In this document: positions 37,302 to 46,403 of the stretch, one piece after another
Layout of the letters: the number at the start of each line of letters is the position of its first letter
Numbering within the stretch: position 1 is the first letter of the stretch
Origin: Pseudomonas sp. MIACH
GTDB taxonomy: Bacteria; Pseudomonadota; Gammaproteobacteria; Pseudomonadales; Pseudomonadaceae
Direction of reading: 5' to 3'
Length of the DNA: 64,000 bases
Assembly (NCBI RefSeq): GCF_001269925.1
Contig: NZ_LHVO01000028.1
Span: 186,001-250,000 of the forward strand
Made by a program: the position numbers and the translations under genes
Notes under the pieces: model-generated
Told to the model about the DNA's origin: nothing
The model's input: only the letters and a program-made list of their open reading frames with translations
Databases searched by the model: none

Positions 37302-40160
37302 CTACACGGCCTCCACAAGGGCACGCACTTCGGCGGGCGAGCCCACCACCAGTGCTTTTTGCGCCAGGCCCTGGGCCTCGCTCAGACTGAACTCACGCAC
37401 CCGCGCCTTCACTTCGGGAATGCTGCGGGCCGACACGCTCAACTCATCCACACCCAGGCCGATCAGCACCGGCACCGCCAGCGGGTCTGCCGCCAGCTCG
37501 CCGCACACCCCGACCCATTTGCCATGGGCATGGGCCGCACGCACGGTGATGTCGATCAGTTGCAGCACCGCCGGGTGCAGGCCATCGGCCTGGGCCGACA
37601 AAGTCGGGTGACCACGGTCGATGGCCAGGGTGTACTGGGTCAGGTCATTGGTACCGACGCTGAAGAAGTCCACTTCCTTGGCCAGCACCGGCGCCAGCAG
37701 CGCGGCGGACGGCACTTCGATCATGATCCCCAGCTGCAGGTCGGCCACCGGGATTTCCAGGCGCAGGCGCTCGGTCATATCCCGGGCGGCGCGCCATTCA
37801 TCCACGCTGCCGACCATGGGGAACATGATGCGCAGCGGGCGGTTGTCCGCCGAGCGCAGCAGCGCGCGCAATTGCGCTTCCATGATCTGCGGGCGTTGCA
37901 GGGTCAGGCGAATACCGCGTACGCCGAGGAAGGGGTTTTCTTCCTCGGCAATCGGCCAATACGGCAGCGGTTTGTCGCCGCCCACGTCGAGGGTGCGCAC
38001 CACCAGCGGGCGGCCACCGAGGCCGTCGAGGACGCGGCGGTATTCGGCTTCCTGGGTGGCTTCATCCGGGGCTTGCGGGTGGGCCATGAAAATCAGTTCG
38101 GTGCGCAGCAAACCGATACCTTCGGCACCCTGCTCCACCGCGCTGGCCACACCGGCGCTTTCGCCGATATTGGCGAACACTTCCACGGCGTGACCATCGC
38201 GGGTCAGCGCCGGCTCGTGGCGCTGGGCCGAGGCGGCCTGCAGGCGTTGCTCACGGGTATCGCGCTCGACGGTGGCCCGTTGCAGGGTGGCCGCGTCGGG
38301 GTCTACATGCAGGCGACCGCGCTGGCCATCCAGCAGCAGCGACGTACCGGAGGCCAGCAGCAACACCGCCGGGCCGGCGCCTACCAGCGCGGGGATGCCA
38401 AGGGCGCGGGCGACAATGGCACTGTGGGCCGTTGCGCCGCCACGGGCGGTAAGGATGCCGGCGACACGCGTCGGATCCAGGCGCGCGACGTCTGAAGGGC
38501 CGACTTCGTCCATCACCAGAATGTAGGGTTCGGTGGGCTCCTGGGCCGTCTCGATACCGCACAGTTGCGCCAGCACCCGGCGACCGATGTCACGCAGGTC
38601 GGCGGCGCGCTCGGCGAGCAGTGCGTCCTGCAGCGACTCCTGTTGCTTGGCGGCGGCCTCGATCACGCTCATCCAGGCGGCTTCGGCGCTTTCGCCTTGC
38701 TTGAGACGGGTGTCGACTTCGTCGGTCAGCTCCGGGTCGTCGAGCATTTCCTGGTGGGTGATGAAAATCTCACGGATGGCTTTGGCTTGGCTGCGCTCGA
38801 TGAGGCCCTGGATATCGCGGCGCACATCAGCCAGGGCGTCTTGCAGGCGCTGGCGTTCGATGGCCGAGGACTCGCCGCGCAGGGGGTAGTCGAAGACCTG
38901 TTGGATCTGGATATGCGCAGGGCCGATGGCGATGCCGGGGGCTGCGGCAATGGCCTGGATCTGGCTGCCGCTCGGCGGTGCGCTGAGCACCGGAGCAATA
39001 TCGAGGGGTTCGGGCTGCGCGCTGACAGTCGGCAGTGGCTCGACCTCTTCGCCCAAGCCTTCCTCGACCGCCGCCAACAGCGCCGGCAATGCATCACCGG
39101 CGATGGTCGGTTCGGCAACAAACTCCAGCACCTGGCCGCGCCGGGCGCCAAGGCTGAGCAGCTTGCTCAGGCTCTTCACCGACACGGCGCCTACCGGGCC
39201 ATCGACGATGCGCACACGGATGTCGCCTTCAAAACTTTTGGCCAATTGCGCGAGGATCTTCGCCGGCCGTGCGTGCAGGCCGTGGGCGTTAGCCAGGGTG
39301 ATGCGGGCGCTGGGCCAGTCAGGTGGCAGCTCGCCGCCGAGTACTTCGAGCACCGCGCGACTGCTGGTGGCGCGCCCCAATTCCTGGCCACGGCCTTCGA
39401 TCAACAAGGCGCACAAGCGTTCGAGCAAGGCCTGATGGGCTTCACCCAGGCTGGCCAGGCAGAACAGACCATTGAGAGGCTGGCCGAGATAGCGCATGGG
39501 CTTGTCGGGGGTGACAAACGCCAGGCCCGGACGCTTGACCGTCTGCTCGCTGTGCAGCCACCACAGGCCATCGCCCAGGGGCAGCGCATCGACCTGCTGC
39601 AACACGGCAGCAAACCCATTGCTGACGCAATCGGCCTGGCGCAGCAGGCGTGCACCTCTCCACACAAGCTCTTCGAAGTCATCGGCGGACACGCCCAGGC
39701 TGATCATCTGCGCGTCCAGCGCCAGTTCCTGCGGTGCACCTTGCAGCAGTTTCAGCAGCGCTTCCGCCGAGCCCGCGCGGCGCAGCGCCTGGCCCAGGTC
39801 GGTCTCACCGAGGGCGCGGGTGAGCAGTTGCAACAGGCGCAGGTGTTCGTCGGATTTGGCAGCGATGCCGATGGCCAGGTACACCATTTGCCCATCGCCC
39901 CAGTCCACCCCTTCGGGGAACTGGAGCAGGCGCACGCCGGTGGAAAACACCTGGTCGCGGGTTTCGGGGGTGCCATGGGGGATGGCAATACCTTGGCCAA
40001 GAAAGGTCGAGCCTTGGGCTTCACGGGCTTGCAAGCCGCTCAGATATCCCTCGGCGACCAGGCCTTCGGCCACCAGTTTGTCAGCGAGCAGGTGCAAGGC
40101 AGCAGACTTATCCACAGCCACCTGGCCCATGGATATCTGCTCTACAGTGAGCTCAAGCAT
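37302..40160 (-). CDS. fruB: Fructose PTS multiphosphoryl protein (EIIA-HPr-EI fusion)
   Basis: This 952-residue cytoplasmic protein joins the whole phosphate relay for fructose. Residues 1-150 are EIIA with His62 in IPHGTPE; a spacer domain resembling EIIA continues to about 270; residues about 285-375 are HPr with His296 in HGLHARPA; residues about 400-952 are Enzyme I with His579 in GGATAHSAIVARA. It takes phosphate from phosphoenolpyruvate to FruA. The start has an AGGAG site. A 7-bp inverted repeat lies in the leader and a FruR operator is about 140 bp upstream. Confidence 0.96.
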   Translation of the reverse strand: MLELTVEQISMGQVAVDKSAALHLLADKLVAEGLVAEGYLSGLQAREAQGSTFLGQGIAIPHGTPETRDQVFSTGVRLLQFPEGVDWGDGQMVYLAIGIAAKSDEHLRLLQLLTRALGETDLGQALRRAGSAEALLKLLQGAPQELALDAQMISLGVSADDFEELVWRGARLLRQADCVSNGFAAVLQQVDALPLGDGLWWLHSEQTVKRPGLAFVTPDKPMRYLGQPLNGLFCLASLGEAHQALLERLCALLIEGRGQELGRATSSRAVLEVLGGELPPDWPSARITLANAHGLHARPAKILAQLAKSFEGDIRVRIVDGPVGAVSVKSLSKLLSLGARRGQVLEFVAEPTIAGDALPALLAAVEEGLGEEVEPLPTVSAQPEPLDIAPVLSAPPSGSQIQAIAAAPGIAIGPAHIQIQQVFDYPLRGESSAIERQRLQDALADVRRDIQGLIERSQAKAIREIFITHQEMLDDPELTDEVDTRLKQGESAEAAWMSVIEAAAKQQESLQDALLAERAADLRDIGRRVLAQLCGIETAQEPTEPYILVMDEVGPSDVARLDPTRVAGILTARGGATAHSAIVARALGIPALVGAGPAVLLLASGTSLLLDGQRGRLHVDPDAATLQRATVERDTREQRLQAASAQRHEPALTRDGHAVEVFANIGESAGVASAVEQGAEGIGLLRTELIFMAHPQAPDEATQEAEYRRVLDGLGGRPLVVRTLDVGGDKPLPYWPIAEEENPFLGVRGIRLTLQRPQIMEAQLRALLRSADNRPLRIMFPMVGSVDEWRAARDMTERLRLEIPVADLQLGIMIEVPSAALLAPVLAKEVDFFSVGTNDLTQYTLAIDRGHPTLSAQADGLHPAVLQLIDITVRAAHAHGKWVGVCGELAADPLAVPVLIGLGVDELSVSARSIPEVKARVREFSLSEAQGLAQKALVVGSPAEVRALVEAV

Positions 40161-40174
40161 GCCGTTCTCCTAGT

Positions 40175-40193
40175 TAGTGCGATGGACGCACTA
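40175..40193 (-). promoter_or_regulatory. Inverted repeat in the fruB leader
   Basis: TAGTGCG and CGCACTA flank a 5-base loop directly upstream of the fruB ribosome-binding site. It could be a hairpin in the message or a protein site. Confidence 0.4.
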
Positions 40194-40297
40194 GGTATTG
40201 TTTTGAATAAAACAGTGTAGGGCGTTCAGAAATTAACTGACTGAGCGGTCAATTGGCAGTAGCCACTCAGTCGCGAACGTCGTAAAAATACGCTGGC

Positions 40298-40309
40298 TGA
40301 AACGTTTAA
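40298..40309. promoter_or_regulatory. FruR (Cra) operator between fruB and fruR
   Basis: TGAAACGTTTAA reads as TTAAACGTTTCA on the other strand, the operator I recall being reported for P. putida Cra at its fruB promoter. It lies in the 290-bp divergent region, 138 bp before fruB and 145 bp before fruR. A TAGAAT at 40312-40317 could be a fruR -10 box overlapping the site, with no clear -35. Fructose-1-phosphate should relieve binding. Confidence 0.8.
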
Positions 40310-40454
40310 TCTAGAATTTAAGGCAGATTACGCGTTAATTGTGCATCCTTGAAGGACCACTCGGCGCTTGAGCTGAGACATTAGTCGCGTGCAGGAATCG
40401 GTTACGATTGGACAAAATGTCGGGGCCAGCTCCAAAAAACAAGGAAATCCCGGT

Positions 40455-41450
40455 TTGAAACTCAGTGATATCGCGCGTCTCGCCGGTGTGTCCGTGACCA
40501 CCGCCAGCTATGTCATCAATGGCAAAGCCGAACAGCAACGCATCAGCAACGCCACCGTCGAGCGGGTGCGTGCGGTGGTCGAAGCCCATGGCTTTACCCC
40601 CAACCCCCAGGCAGCCGGGCTGCGCAGTCGGCACACGCGCACCTTGGGTTTCATCCTGCCCGACCTGGAAAACCCCAGTTACGCACGAATCGCCAAGCTG
40701 TTGGAACAAGGCGCGCGCGCGCGCGGCTATCAATTGCTGATCGCCAGTTCCGACGACGACGCCGGCAGCGAGCGTCAATTGTTGCAACTGTTTCGCGCGC
40801 GCCGCTGCGATGCGTTGTTCGTGGCCAGTTGCCTGCCCGCCAGCGATGACAGCTACCGCGACCTGCAGGCCAAGGGCTTGCCGGTGATCGCCATCGACCG
40901 GGTGATGGCGCCGGAACAGTTCTGCTCGGTGGTCAGCGACGACCGCCAGGCCTGCCAGCAACTGACCAGCAGCCTGTTGCAGCCCTTGCCCAAACAGATC
41001 GTGCTGATCGGCGCGCGGCCCGAGCTGAGCATCAGCCAGGAGCGCGCCGCCGGTTTCCGTGAAGCGCTGCACGGCTTCACTGGCGAGGCGATCGTCGAGC
41101 ACGGCGAAGCCTTCAGCCGTGACTGCGGCCGACAGTTGATGGAGCAACTGCTACAGCAACTGGGACACCTGCCTGACGCACTGGTGACCACGTCCTACGT
41201 GTTGCTGCAAGGCGTGTTCGACGCACTGCATGACTTCCCGCTCAAGTCGCGACCGTTGCGCCTGGGCACCTTTGGTGACACCCAGTTGCTGGACTTCCTG
41301 CCGCTGCCGGTCAACGCCATGGCCCAGCAACATCAGTTGATTGCCGACACCGCGCTGCGCCTGGCCCTGGCCGCCATTGAAGAAGAGCAGTACCAACCGG
41401 GCGTGCACGCCATCGGCCGGACCTTCAAGCAGCGTATCCACGAGGCCTGA
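40455..41450 (+). CDS. fruR: Fructose repressor FruR/Cra (LacI family)
   Basis: I start this at a TTG at 40455 preceded by AAGGAA with 8-base spacing. This gives 331 residues beginning MKLSDIARLAGVSVTTAS, as in E. coli Cra (334). A longer GTG start at 40389 would add 22 residues without similarity. The helix-turn-helix is residues 1-25, the hinge helix is near NPQAAGLR, and the rest is a periplasmic-binding-protein-like sensor domain. It binds the operator between fruB and itself. tatD follows after 2 bp. Confidence 0.9.
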   Translation: MKLSDIARLAGVSVTTASYVINGKAEQQRISNATVERVRAVVEAHGFTPNPQAAGLRSRHTRTLGFILPDLENPSYARIAKLLEQGARARGYQLLIASSDDDAGSERQLLQLFRARRCDALFVASCLPASDDSYRDLQAKGLPVIAIDRVMAPEQFCSVVSDDRQACQQLTSSLLQPLPKQIVLIGARPELSISQERAAGFREALHGFTGEAIVEHGEAFSRDCGRQLMEQLLQQLGHLPDALVTTSYVLLQGVFDALHDFPLKSRPLRLGTFGDTQLLDFLPLPVNAMAQQHQLIADTALRLALAAIEEEQYQPGVHAIGRTFKQRIHEA

Positions 41451-41452
41451 GC

Positions 41453-42229
41453 GTGGAGCTGATCGACACCCATACCCACCTGGACTTCCCGGACTTCGAC
41501 AGCGATCGCCGGGAAGTCCTCGCCCACAGCCGCACATTGGGTGTACAGCGCATGGTGGTGTTGGGGGTGTATCAGCAGAATTGGCAGCGGCTGTGGGATC
41601 TGGTGCAGGCCGATGCAGGTTTGTTCGCAGCCTTTGGCCTGCACCCGGTGTATCTCGATGACCACAAACCCGCCGACCTGACGGAGTTGGGCGACTGGTT
41701 GACCCGCCTGCACGGCCATCGACAGCTCTGTGCGGTGGGTGAAATCGGCCTGGATTACTTTCTTGAAGAGCTGGATCGCGAACGCCAGCAAAGCCTGTTC
41801 GAAGCCCAACTCAAACTGGCGGTGGACTTCCAACTGCCGGCGCTGCTGCACGTACGCCGTAGCCACGCGGCCGTGATCGCCACGCTCAAGCGCATTCGCC
41901 TGCCCCGGGGCGGCATCATCCACGCGTTTGCGGGCAGCCGGGAAGAAGCCCACGAGTACATCAAGCTGGGCTTCAAGCTCGGCCTGGGCGGTGCAGCCAC
42001 CTGGCCCCAGGCATTGCGTATGCACAAGGTGCTGGCACAGCTGCCGCTGAACGCGGTCGTGCTGGAAACCGATGCCCCCGACATGGCGCCGGCCATGTAC
42101 CCAGGCCAGCGCAATAGCCCGCAACACCTGCCGGCTATCTGCGCTGCCCTCGCCGAGCGCATGGGCACCAGCCCGCTATTGCTGGCTGAGGCGAGCACAC
42201 GCAATGCGTGCGAGCTGTTCAATTGGTAG
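41453..42229 (+). CDS. TatD-family metal-dependent hydrolase
   Basis: The 258-residue protein has a TIM-barrel amidohydrolase fold with metal ligands in DTHTHLDF (residues 5-12), Glu in GEIGLDY near 98, His in LLHVRRSH near 130, His in HAFAGSREEA near 156 and Asp in ETDAPDM near 205. Relatives are 3'-5' DNA/RNA exonucleases. Start is GTG. It is probably co-transcribed with fruR. Its last 54 bases overlap the end of the convergent zinc-ribbon gene. Confidence 0.92.
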   Translation: MELIDTHTHLDFPDFDSDRREVLAHSRTLGVQRMVVLGVYQQNWQRLWDLVQADAGLFAAFGLHPVYLDDHKPADLTELGDWLTRLHGHRQLCAVGEIGLDYFLEELDRERQQSLFEAQLKLAVDFQLPALLHVRRSHAAVIATLKRIRLPRGGIIHAFAGSREEAHEYIKLGFKLGLGGAATWPQALRMHKVLAQLPLNAVVLETDAPDMAPAMYPGQRNSPQHLPAICAALAERMGTSPLLLAEASTRNACELFNW

Positions 42230-42607
42230 AGCCGGGGTAACCGCTTGCAGGTTCAAGGTCATTCGCTGCCGGTGACGGGCATAGCGCAACACCAAAAAAT
42301 GCACCAGCAGCACCACCAATGACACGTTGAGTTGTCCGACCAGGCTGATCAGGCCCACCCACTCCATCACCAGTGCCACGATCAGCACCATACAGGTCAG
42401 CACAATCATGCTCGGGCGCACCAGCCCCCAGTGGTCGAGCGCCTTGAAATGCCGCAACTGCCGGGGGCAAGTCAGCTCAAGGACGCGCTGGCAATACGGG
42501 CAATCAAAGGGTTCTTCGATGGCAATGGCATTCAACTGCCAAGGCTTGAGTTCAAACGTGATGTCGCAATGGGCGCAGTGCCCCTTGATACCGACTGCCG
42601 TGGTCAT
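42176..42607 (-). CDS. Zinc-ribbon membrane protein, unknown function
   Basis: The 143-residue protein has a four-cysteine zinc ribbon (Cys11, Cys14, Cys36, Cys39, in CAHC and CPYC) and then two transmembrane helices (about residues 65-85 and 90-110), with an arginine-rich segment (RYARHRQR) after them. I start it at the ATG at 42607 because the ribbon begins shortly afterwards; the longer frame adds 15 residues. I do not recognise a function. It overlaps tatD antisense by 54 bases. Confidence 0.72.
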   Translation of the reverse strand: MTTAVGIKGHCAHCDITFELKPWQLNAIAIEEPFDCPYCQRVLELTCPRQLRHFKALDHWGLVRPSMIVLTCMVLIVALVMEWVGLISLVGQLNVSLVVLLVHFLVLRYARHRQRMTLNLQAVTPALPIEQLARIACARLSQQ

Positions 42608-42733
42608 CGTCGTGCCTCCCCTGGACCTTGATTGAGTGACATAAACTCTCACTCATTCGCGCATCGCAAAAAGGCACTCCGGGAAATCCAGACAAGCACT
42701 ACATCAACCTAAGACAAATCCTACGCCACTGCC

Positions 42734-44764
42734 TTACACACGAAAGGCCCCGATCAATTGCTTCAACTCGATCACCTGTATCGATAGCTGCCGGCTCGCC
42801 GCTTCAGTCTGATGCGCGCCTTGGGCGGCATGCTCGCCGGCGCGATTGATTTCGACGATGTTCCGGTCGATATCATGGGCAACGGCGGTCTGCTGCTCCA
42901 CGGCAGCAGCGATCTGCTGATTCTGGTCGACGATCATGCCGACGGCACCGAGGATATTTTCCAGGGCTTGCTGGACCTTATCCGACTGCTCCACGGTGCC
43001 GCTGGCCATTTCATGACTGCTGCCCATGGCCTTCACGGCCGCGGCCACGCCGCTGTGCAGGCGGCTGATCATCTGTTCGATTTCTTCGGTGGAATGCTGG
43101 GTACGCCGGGCCAGGGTGCGCACCTCGTCGGCCACCACGGCAAAGCCGCGTCCCTGCTCACCGGCCCGTGCGGCCTCGATGGCCGCATTGAGTGCCAGCA
43201 GGTTGGTTTGCTCGGCGATACTTTTGATCACCTCCAGGACGCTGCTGATGGACTGACTGTCGATGGCCAACTGGTTGATCACCCTTACCGACTGGTCGAT
43301 CTCCGAGGCCAGCCGCGCAATGCTGCCCTGCTGGGATTGCACCAGGCCACGGCCATTGACGGTCTCATCGTTGACGCTGTGGGCACTGCCGACCGCCGCT
43401 GCGGCACTGCGCGCCACTTCCTGGGCGGTGGAAGACATTTGGTTCATGGCCGTCGCCACCTGCTCAATCTGCATGCGCTGGCCGGAGACCGCCTGATTGC
43501 TGCGGGCCGAGACCGTTTCCACTTGGCCGGCCTGCAACTCGACCTGGCTGACGGTGTGCCCGACGCGCTCGATCAAGTCATGGATTTTCGCCACGGTACC
43601 GTTGAACACCTGGCCCAAATCGCCCAACTCGTCGCGGCTGTGGGCGACAAAGGTAACGGTCATGTCGCCGGCAGCCACCTTGTCCATCATCGTCCCCAGG
43701 CGCCGCAACGTGGTGCGCGTAGACGCGTAGAACCCCGCATAGAGATAGAAGATCAGCAAAAACACCGCCGTCAGCGCCGAGACCAGCACCACCATGTGCG
43801 TGCGGTTCTGCGCCAGGCGCTGCTCCAGCTGTTGCCCAAGGAATATCAGGGTGGCGTCATTGAGCTGATAGGTGTGATCCATCAATTGGCTGACGCTGTC
43901 ATAGAAACCCTGCCAGGGCGCGTCGAGGGTTTCGGCCATTACGACCTGCTCTTCGAACAGCTCGCTGCCTTGCTTGAGACTGGCGTTGCTGGCCTTGGCC
44001 AGGCCGTCGAGTACCGCGTGAGCGGCGGTGCTGGTGCCCAGGGCGTCGTGCAATTTCAAGCCGTACTCAGCCTGGAGCTTTTCCAACTGTTGCAGCAGTT
44101 CGTCGAAGCGGGTGCTGGAAGATGAATTGAGAAAACCCTGGCCCAGGGAGTAAGCGCCCATCGCCCGGCCCTCGCCCAAGGTCTGGGTGACCTGCGGGGT
44201 GACGCTGGTGATCAGCTCGCTGAGTTGGCGCAGATCACTCTGGGGGTCGCGGCTCAAGCCGGACTGGCTGGCAATGATCTGGCTGAGCATCTGTGCCTGG
44301 TTGAGCAACTTGCCGATCAACGCACTTTTGCTCTGCAGCGAGCTTTCCTGTTGCTGGGCCTTGAAAGCCGCGATCAGTTCGTCGCGCTTAGCTTCAAAGG
44401 CGACGATTTGCTCGGGCCCGGTAGCCATCGGGGCAAGGTCTTGCAAGCGGGTGAGCACGCTCTGTTCCAAGGCGTTGATCTTGCCCTCAAGGTCAGCAGC
44501 CTTGCCGGACTGGCCGAGGGTTGCGTTGATCTGCACCTGGTTATTCAGGGTTTCCAGGTCACGGCGCAGGATCAGGCTGCTGCCGAGCAGATCGAGGCTT
44601 TGCAGCTCGACACGGGTGCCCTGGAATTCGCGCCAGGAATCGCGCACCAAGTAATAGTTGGTGGCCAGCATCGGCAGCAGGAACAGCACGCTGATCAGGC
44701 TGAACTTCATGCCGAAGCTCAGACGGTTCATCAGCGCGACGGCGGGATAGAGCAAGCTCTTCAC
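42734..44764 (-). CDS. Methyl-accepting chemotaxis protein
   Basis: The 676-residue receptor has a transmembrane helix at about 18-38, a long all-helical periplasmic domain (about 40-325), a second helix at about 327-350, a HAMP domain (about 352-405), and a cytoplasmic signalling domain. The hairpin tip reads EQTNLLALNAAIEAARAGEQ, the most conserved part of the family, at about 520. There is no PAS or Cache domain visible; the ligand is unknown. It stands alone. A homologue next to ampE (PA4520) is known to me in PAO1. Confidence 0.94.
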   Translation of the reverse strand: MKSLLYPAVALMNRLSFGMKFSLISVLFLLPMLATNYYLVRDSWREFQGTRVELQSLDLLGSSLILRRDLETLNNQVQINATLGQSGKAADLEGKINALEQSVLTRLQDLAPMATGPEQIVAFEAKRDELIAAFKAQQQESSLQSKSALIGKLLNQAQMLSQIIASQSGLSRDPQSDLRQLSELITSVTPQVTQTLGEGRAMGAYSLGQGFLNSSSSTRFDELLQQLEKLQAEYGLKLHDALGTSTAAHAVLDGLAKASNASLKQGSELFEEQVVMAETLDAPWQGFYDSVSQLMDHTYQLNDATLIFLGQQLEQRLAQNRTHMVVLVSALTAVFLLIFYLYAGFYASTRTTLRRLGTMMDKVAAGDMTVTFVAHSRDELGDLGQVFNGTVAKIHDLIERVGHTVSQVELQAGQVETVSARSNQAVSGQRMQIEQVATAMNQMSSTAQEVARSAAAAVGSAHSVNDETVNGRGLVQSQQGSIARLASEIDQSVRVINQLAIDSQSISSVLEVIKSIAEQTNLLALNAAIEAARAGEQGRGFAVVADEVRTLARRTQHSTEEIEQMISRLHSGVAAAVKAMGSSHEMASGTVEQSDKVQQALENILGAVGMIVDQNQQIAAAVEQQTAVAHDIDRNIVEINRAGEHAAQGAHQTEAASRQLSIQVIELKQLIGAFRV

Positions 44765-44903
44765 AGGTGACCTCCCCTTTCTTTTATTTTTATTGAGGCG
44801 CAGGGCGGCGGCAGAAAGCCACTATTTGGCGCTCTGTCTGTATAGCTCAATTTGAAAGGGAGTTTTGTAACGTAAAGTTAACGAGTGAGGGTGGCAGGGG
44901 GCT

Positions 44904-44943
44904 GCTGCGCAGCCCGTCGCGGGACAAGCCCGCTCACCACAGG
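44904..44943. repeat. REP element of a second family (CGCGGGACAAGCCCGC type)
   Basis: GCAGCCCGTCGCGGGACAAG followed by CCCGCTCACCACAGG has the known pseudomonad REP form, with a GCGGG/CCCGC stem. It is unlike the GTGGGAGG family used elsewhere in the window, and lies at the ampE end. Confidence 0.75.
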
Positions 44944-44945
44944 AA

Positions 44946-45782
44946 TCAGGGCAGCACGGTCCAGATCGCAAACCCGGCATACCACAGCACCGCCGCACGC
45001 AGCAGCAGTTCCCACAAGCGATCCAGGCTGTTGATACCGTCTGCACCCACTACGGGCGGTGGGATTTCAGCGGCGACCAGGCCGACTTTTTCCACCAATT
45101 GCGCGGCGCTGATGTCCCAGCTCAGCAACTCGTGGAGCATGACACGGCTGACCGCGACGAAGTTGCCCACCAGCGCAAAGCTGGCCGCCAGCAAGCGCAC
45201 CGGCAGCCAGTCGAACGCGTGACGCAATTGCCCGGCGCGCTCGGCCACCAGCGGGTTCTGGCTATGCTCACTGGCCAGTGCCAACAACCGATAGGCCAGC
45301 GCGGCGACCGGCCCTAACAGGAAGTACCAGAAAATCACTGCAAAGAAGCTCTGGTAGGCCTGCCACAACAGATGGCCCTGGACGCGCTCCAACAGTTGCT
45401 CTCCGCTGTCGGCGCCCAGCTTGAGGTCGCGCTCGGCCACATGTTCGGCAGCTTGCAGGTCACCACGGCGCCAGGCATCGCGAAAAGGCCCCAACCCAGC
45501 CAATAGATCGCCACGGCCCAGGCTGTAGATCACCACCAGCAGGTGCACCGGCAGCGCCAACAAACCATAGGCCACCGGTTCGAGCACCAGCAGCAACAAT
45601 GCCAGCAACGCTACCGGCAGCAGCACCAGCACGACCAGAATCAGCCATGGCTGCTTGCCCAAGCGCGGGCTCGATTCCAACTTGGCCAATTCGCGCAGCC
45701 AGCCGCCATCACGCTGCAACCGCTGGCGCATGGCCGAGAATTTCTCGATCCACACCGCCAACACCAACACCAGAAAACTCAT
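44946..45782 (-). CDS. ampE: AmpE inner-membrane protein (beta-lactamase regulation)
   Basis: The 278-residue protein has about four membrane helices and opens MSFLVLVLAVWIEKFSAMRQ, as AmpE homologues do. It is inner-membrane and encoded with AmpD; its exact role in beta-lactamase control is unsettled. Its start (ATG at 45782) overlaps the ampD stop by the ATGA arrangement. A long upstream extension exists but overlaps ampD. Confidence 0.9.
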   Translation of the reverse strand: MSFLVLVLAVWIEKFSAMRQRLQRDGGWLRELAKLESSPRLGKQPWLILVVLVLLPVALLALLLLVLEPVAYGLLALPVHLLVVIYSLGRGDLLAGLGPFRDAWRRGDLQAAEHVAERDLKLGADSGEQLLERVQGHLLWQAYQSFFAVIFWYFLLGPVAALAYRLLALASEHSQNPLVAERAGQLRHAFDWLPVRLLAASFALVGNFVAVSRVMLHELLSWDISAAQLVEKVGLVAAEIPPPVVGADGINSLDRLWELLLRAAVLWYAGFAIWTVLP

Positions 45783-46342
45783 CGTGCGTGTCCTCCATCC
45801 TGCAGGGCGCTGCGAAAGCGCGTCCAATCAAAAGCGGGGCCGGGATCGGTCTTGCGCCCCGGCGCGATATCGCTGTGACCGCAAATACGCTGCGGCGTAA
45901 TGCCTGGATAGGCTGCCAGCAGTTGTCGGGTCAGGTCGATCAGCGACAGGTATTGGGGGTTGGTGAACGGCAGATCATCGGTGCCCTCAAGCTCTATCCC
46001 CAAAGAAAAGTCATTGCACGTCTCACGCCCTTCGAAGCACGAGACCCCGGCATGCCAGGCCCGGTCGATGCAGGACACAAACTGCGTCACCGTGCCGTCG
46101 CGCTCAATCAGAAAATGCGCAGACACCCGTAGGTCGGCAATCCCTTCAAAGTAGGGATGTTCCGTGACATCCAGGCGGTTCTGGAAAAACTCCTGCACTT
46201 TGCCGGTGCCAAACTGCGCAGGTGGCAGACTGATGTTATGCACCACCAACAGTGAGATTTCGCCTGCCGGGCGCTCGTTGAAGTTGGGTGAAGGGCAATG
46301 GCGAATACCCTGACACCAACCGCTGGCGGGGTCCAACTGCAT
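45779..46342 (-). CDS. ampD: 1,6-anhydro-N-acetylmuramoyl-L-alanine amidase AmpD
   Basis: The 187-residue cytoplasmic zinc amidase has His35 in VVHNISLPP, and His156 and Asp166 in CGHSDIAPGRKTDPGPAFDW, matching E. coli AmpD ligands. It cuts the peptide from anhydro-muropeptides during wall recycling and thereby keeps the AmpR-controlled beta-lactamase uninduced. The start at the ATG at 46342 gives the family N-terminus (MQLDPASGWCQGIRHCPSPN). A 159-codon in-frame extension reads antisense into DUF1631 and is rejected. Confidence 0.96.
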   Translation of the reverse strand: MQLDPASGWCQGIRHCPSPNFNERPAGEISLLVVHNISLPPAQFGTGKVQEFFQNRLDVTEHPYFEGIADLRVSAHFLIERDGTVTQFVSCIDRAWHAGVSCFEGRETCNDFSLGIELEGTDDLPFTNPQYLSLIDLTRQLLAAYPGITPQRICGHSDIAPGRKTDPGPAFDWTRFRSALQDGGHAR

Positions 46343-46403
46343 ACAGGATCCTTGAATGTGACTGAATGTGACCAGTATGCCGCGTTCGACCCCGTGGTTG
46401 CGA

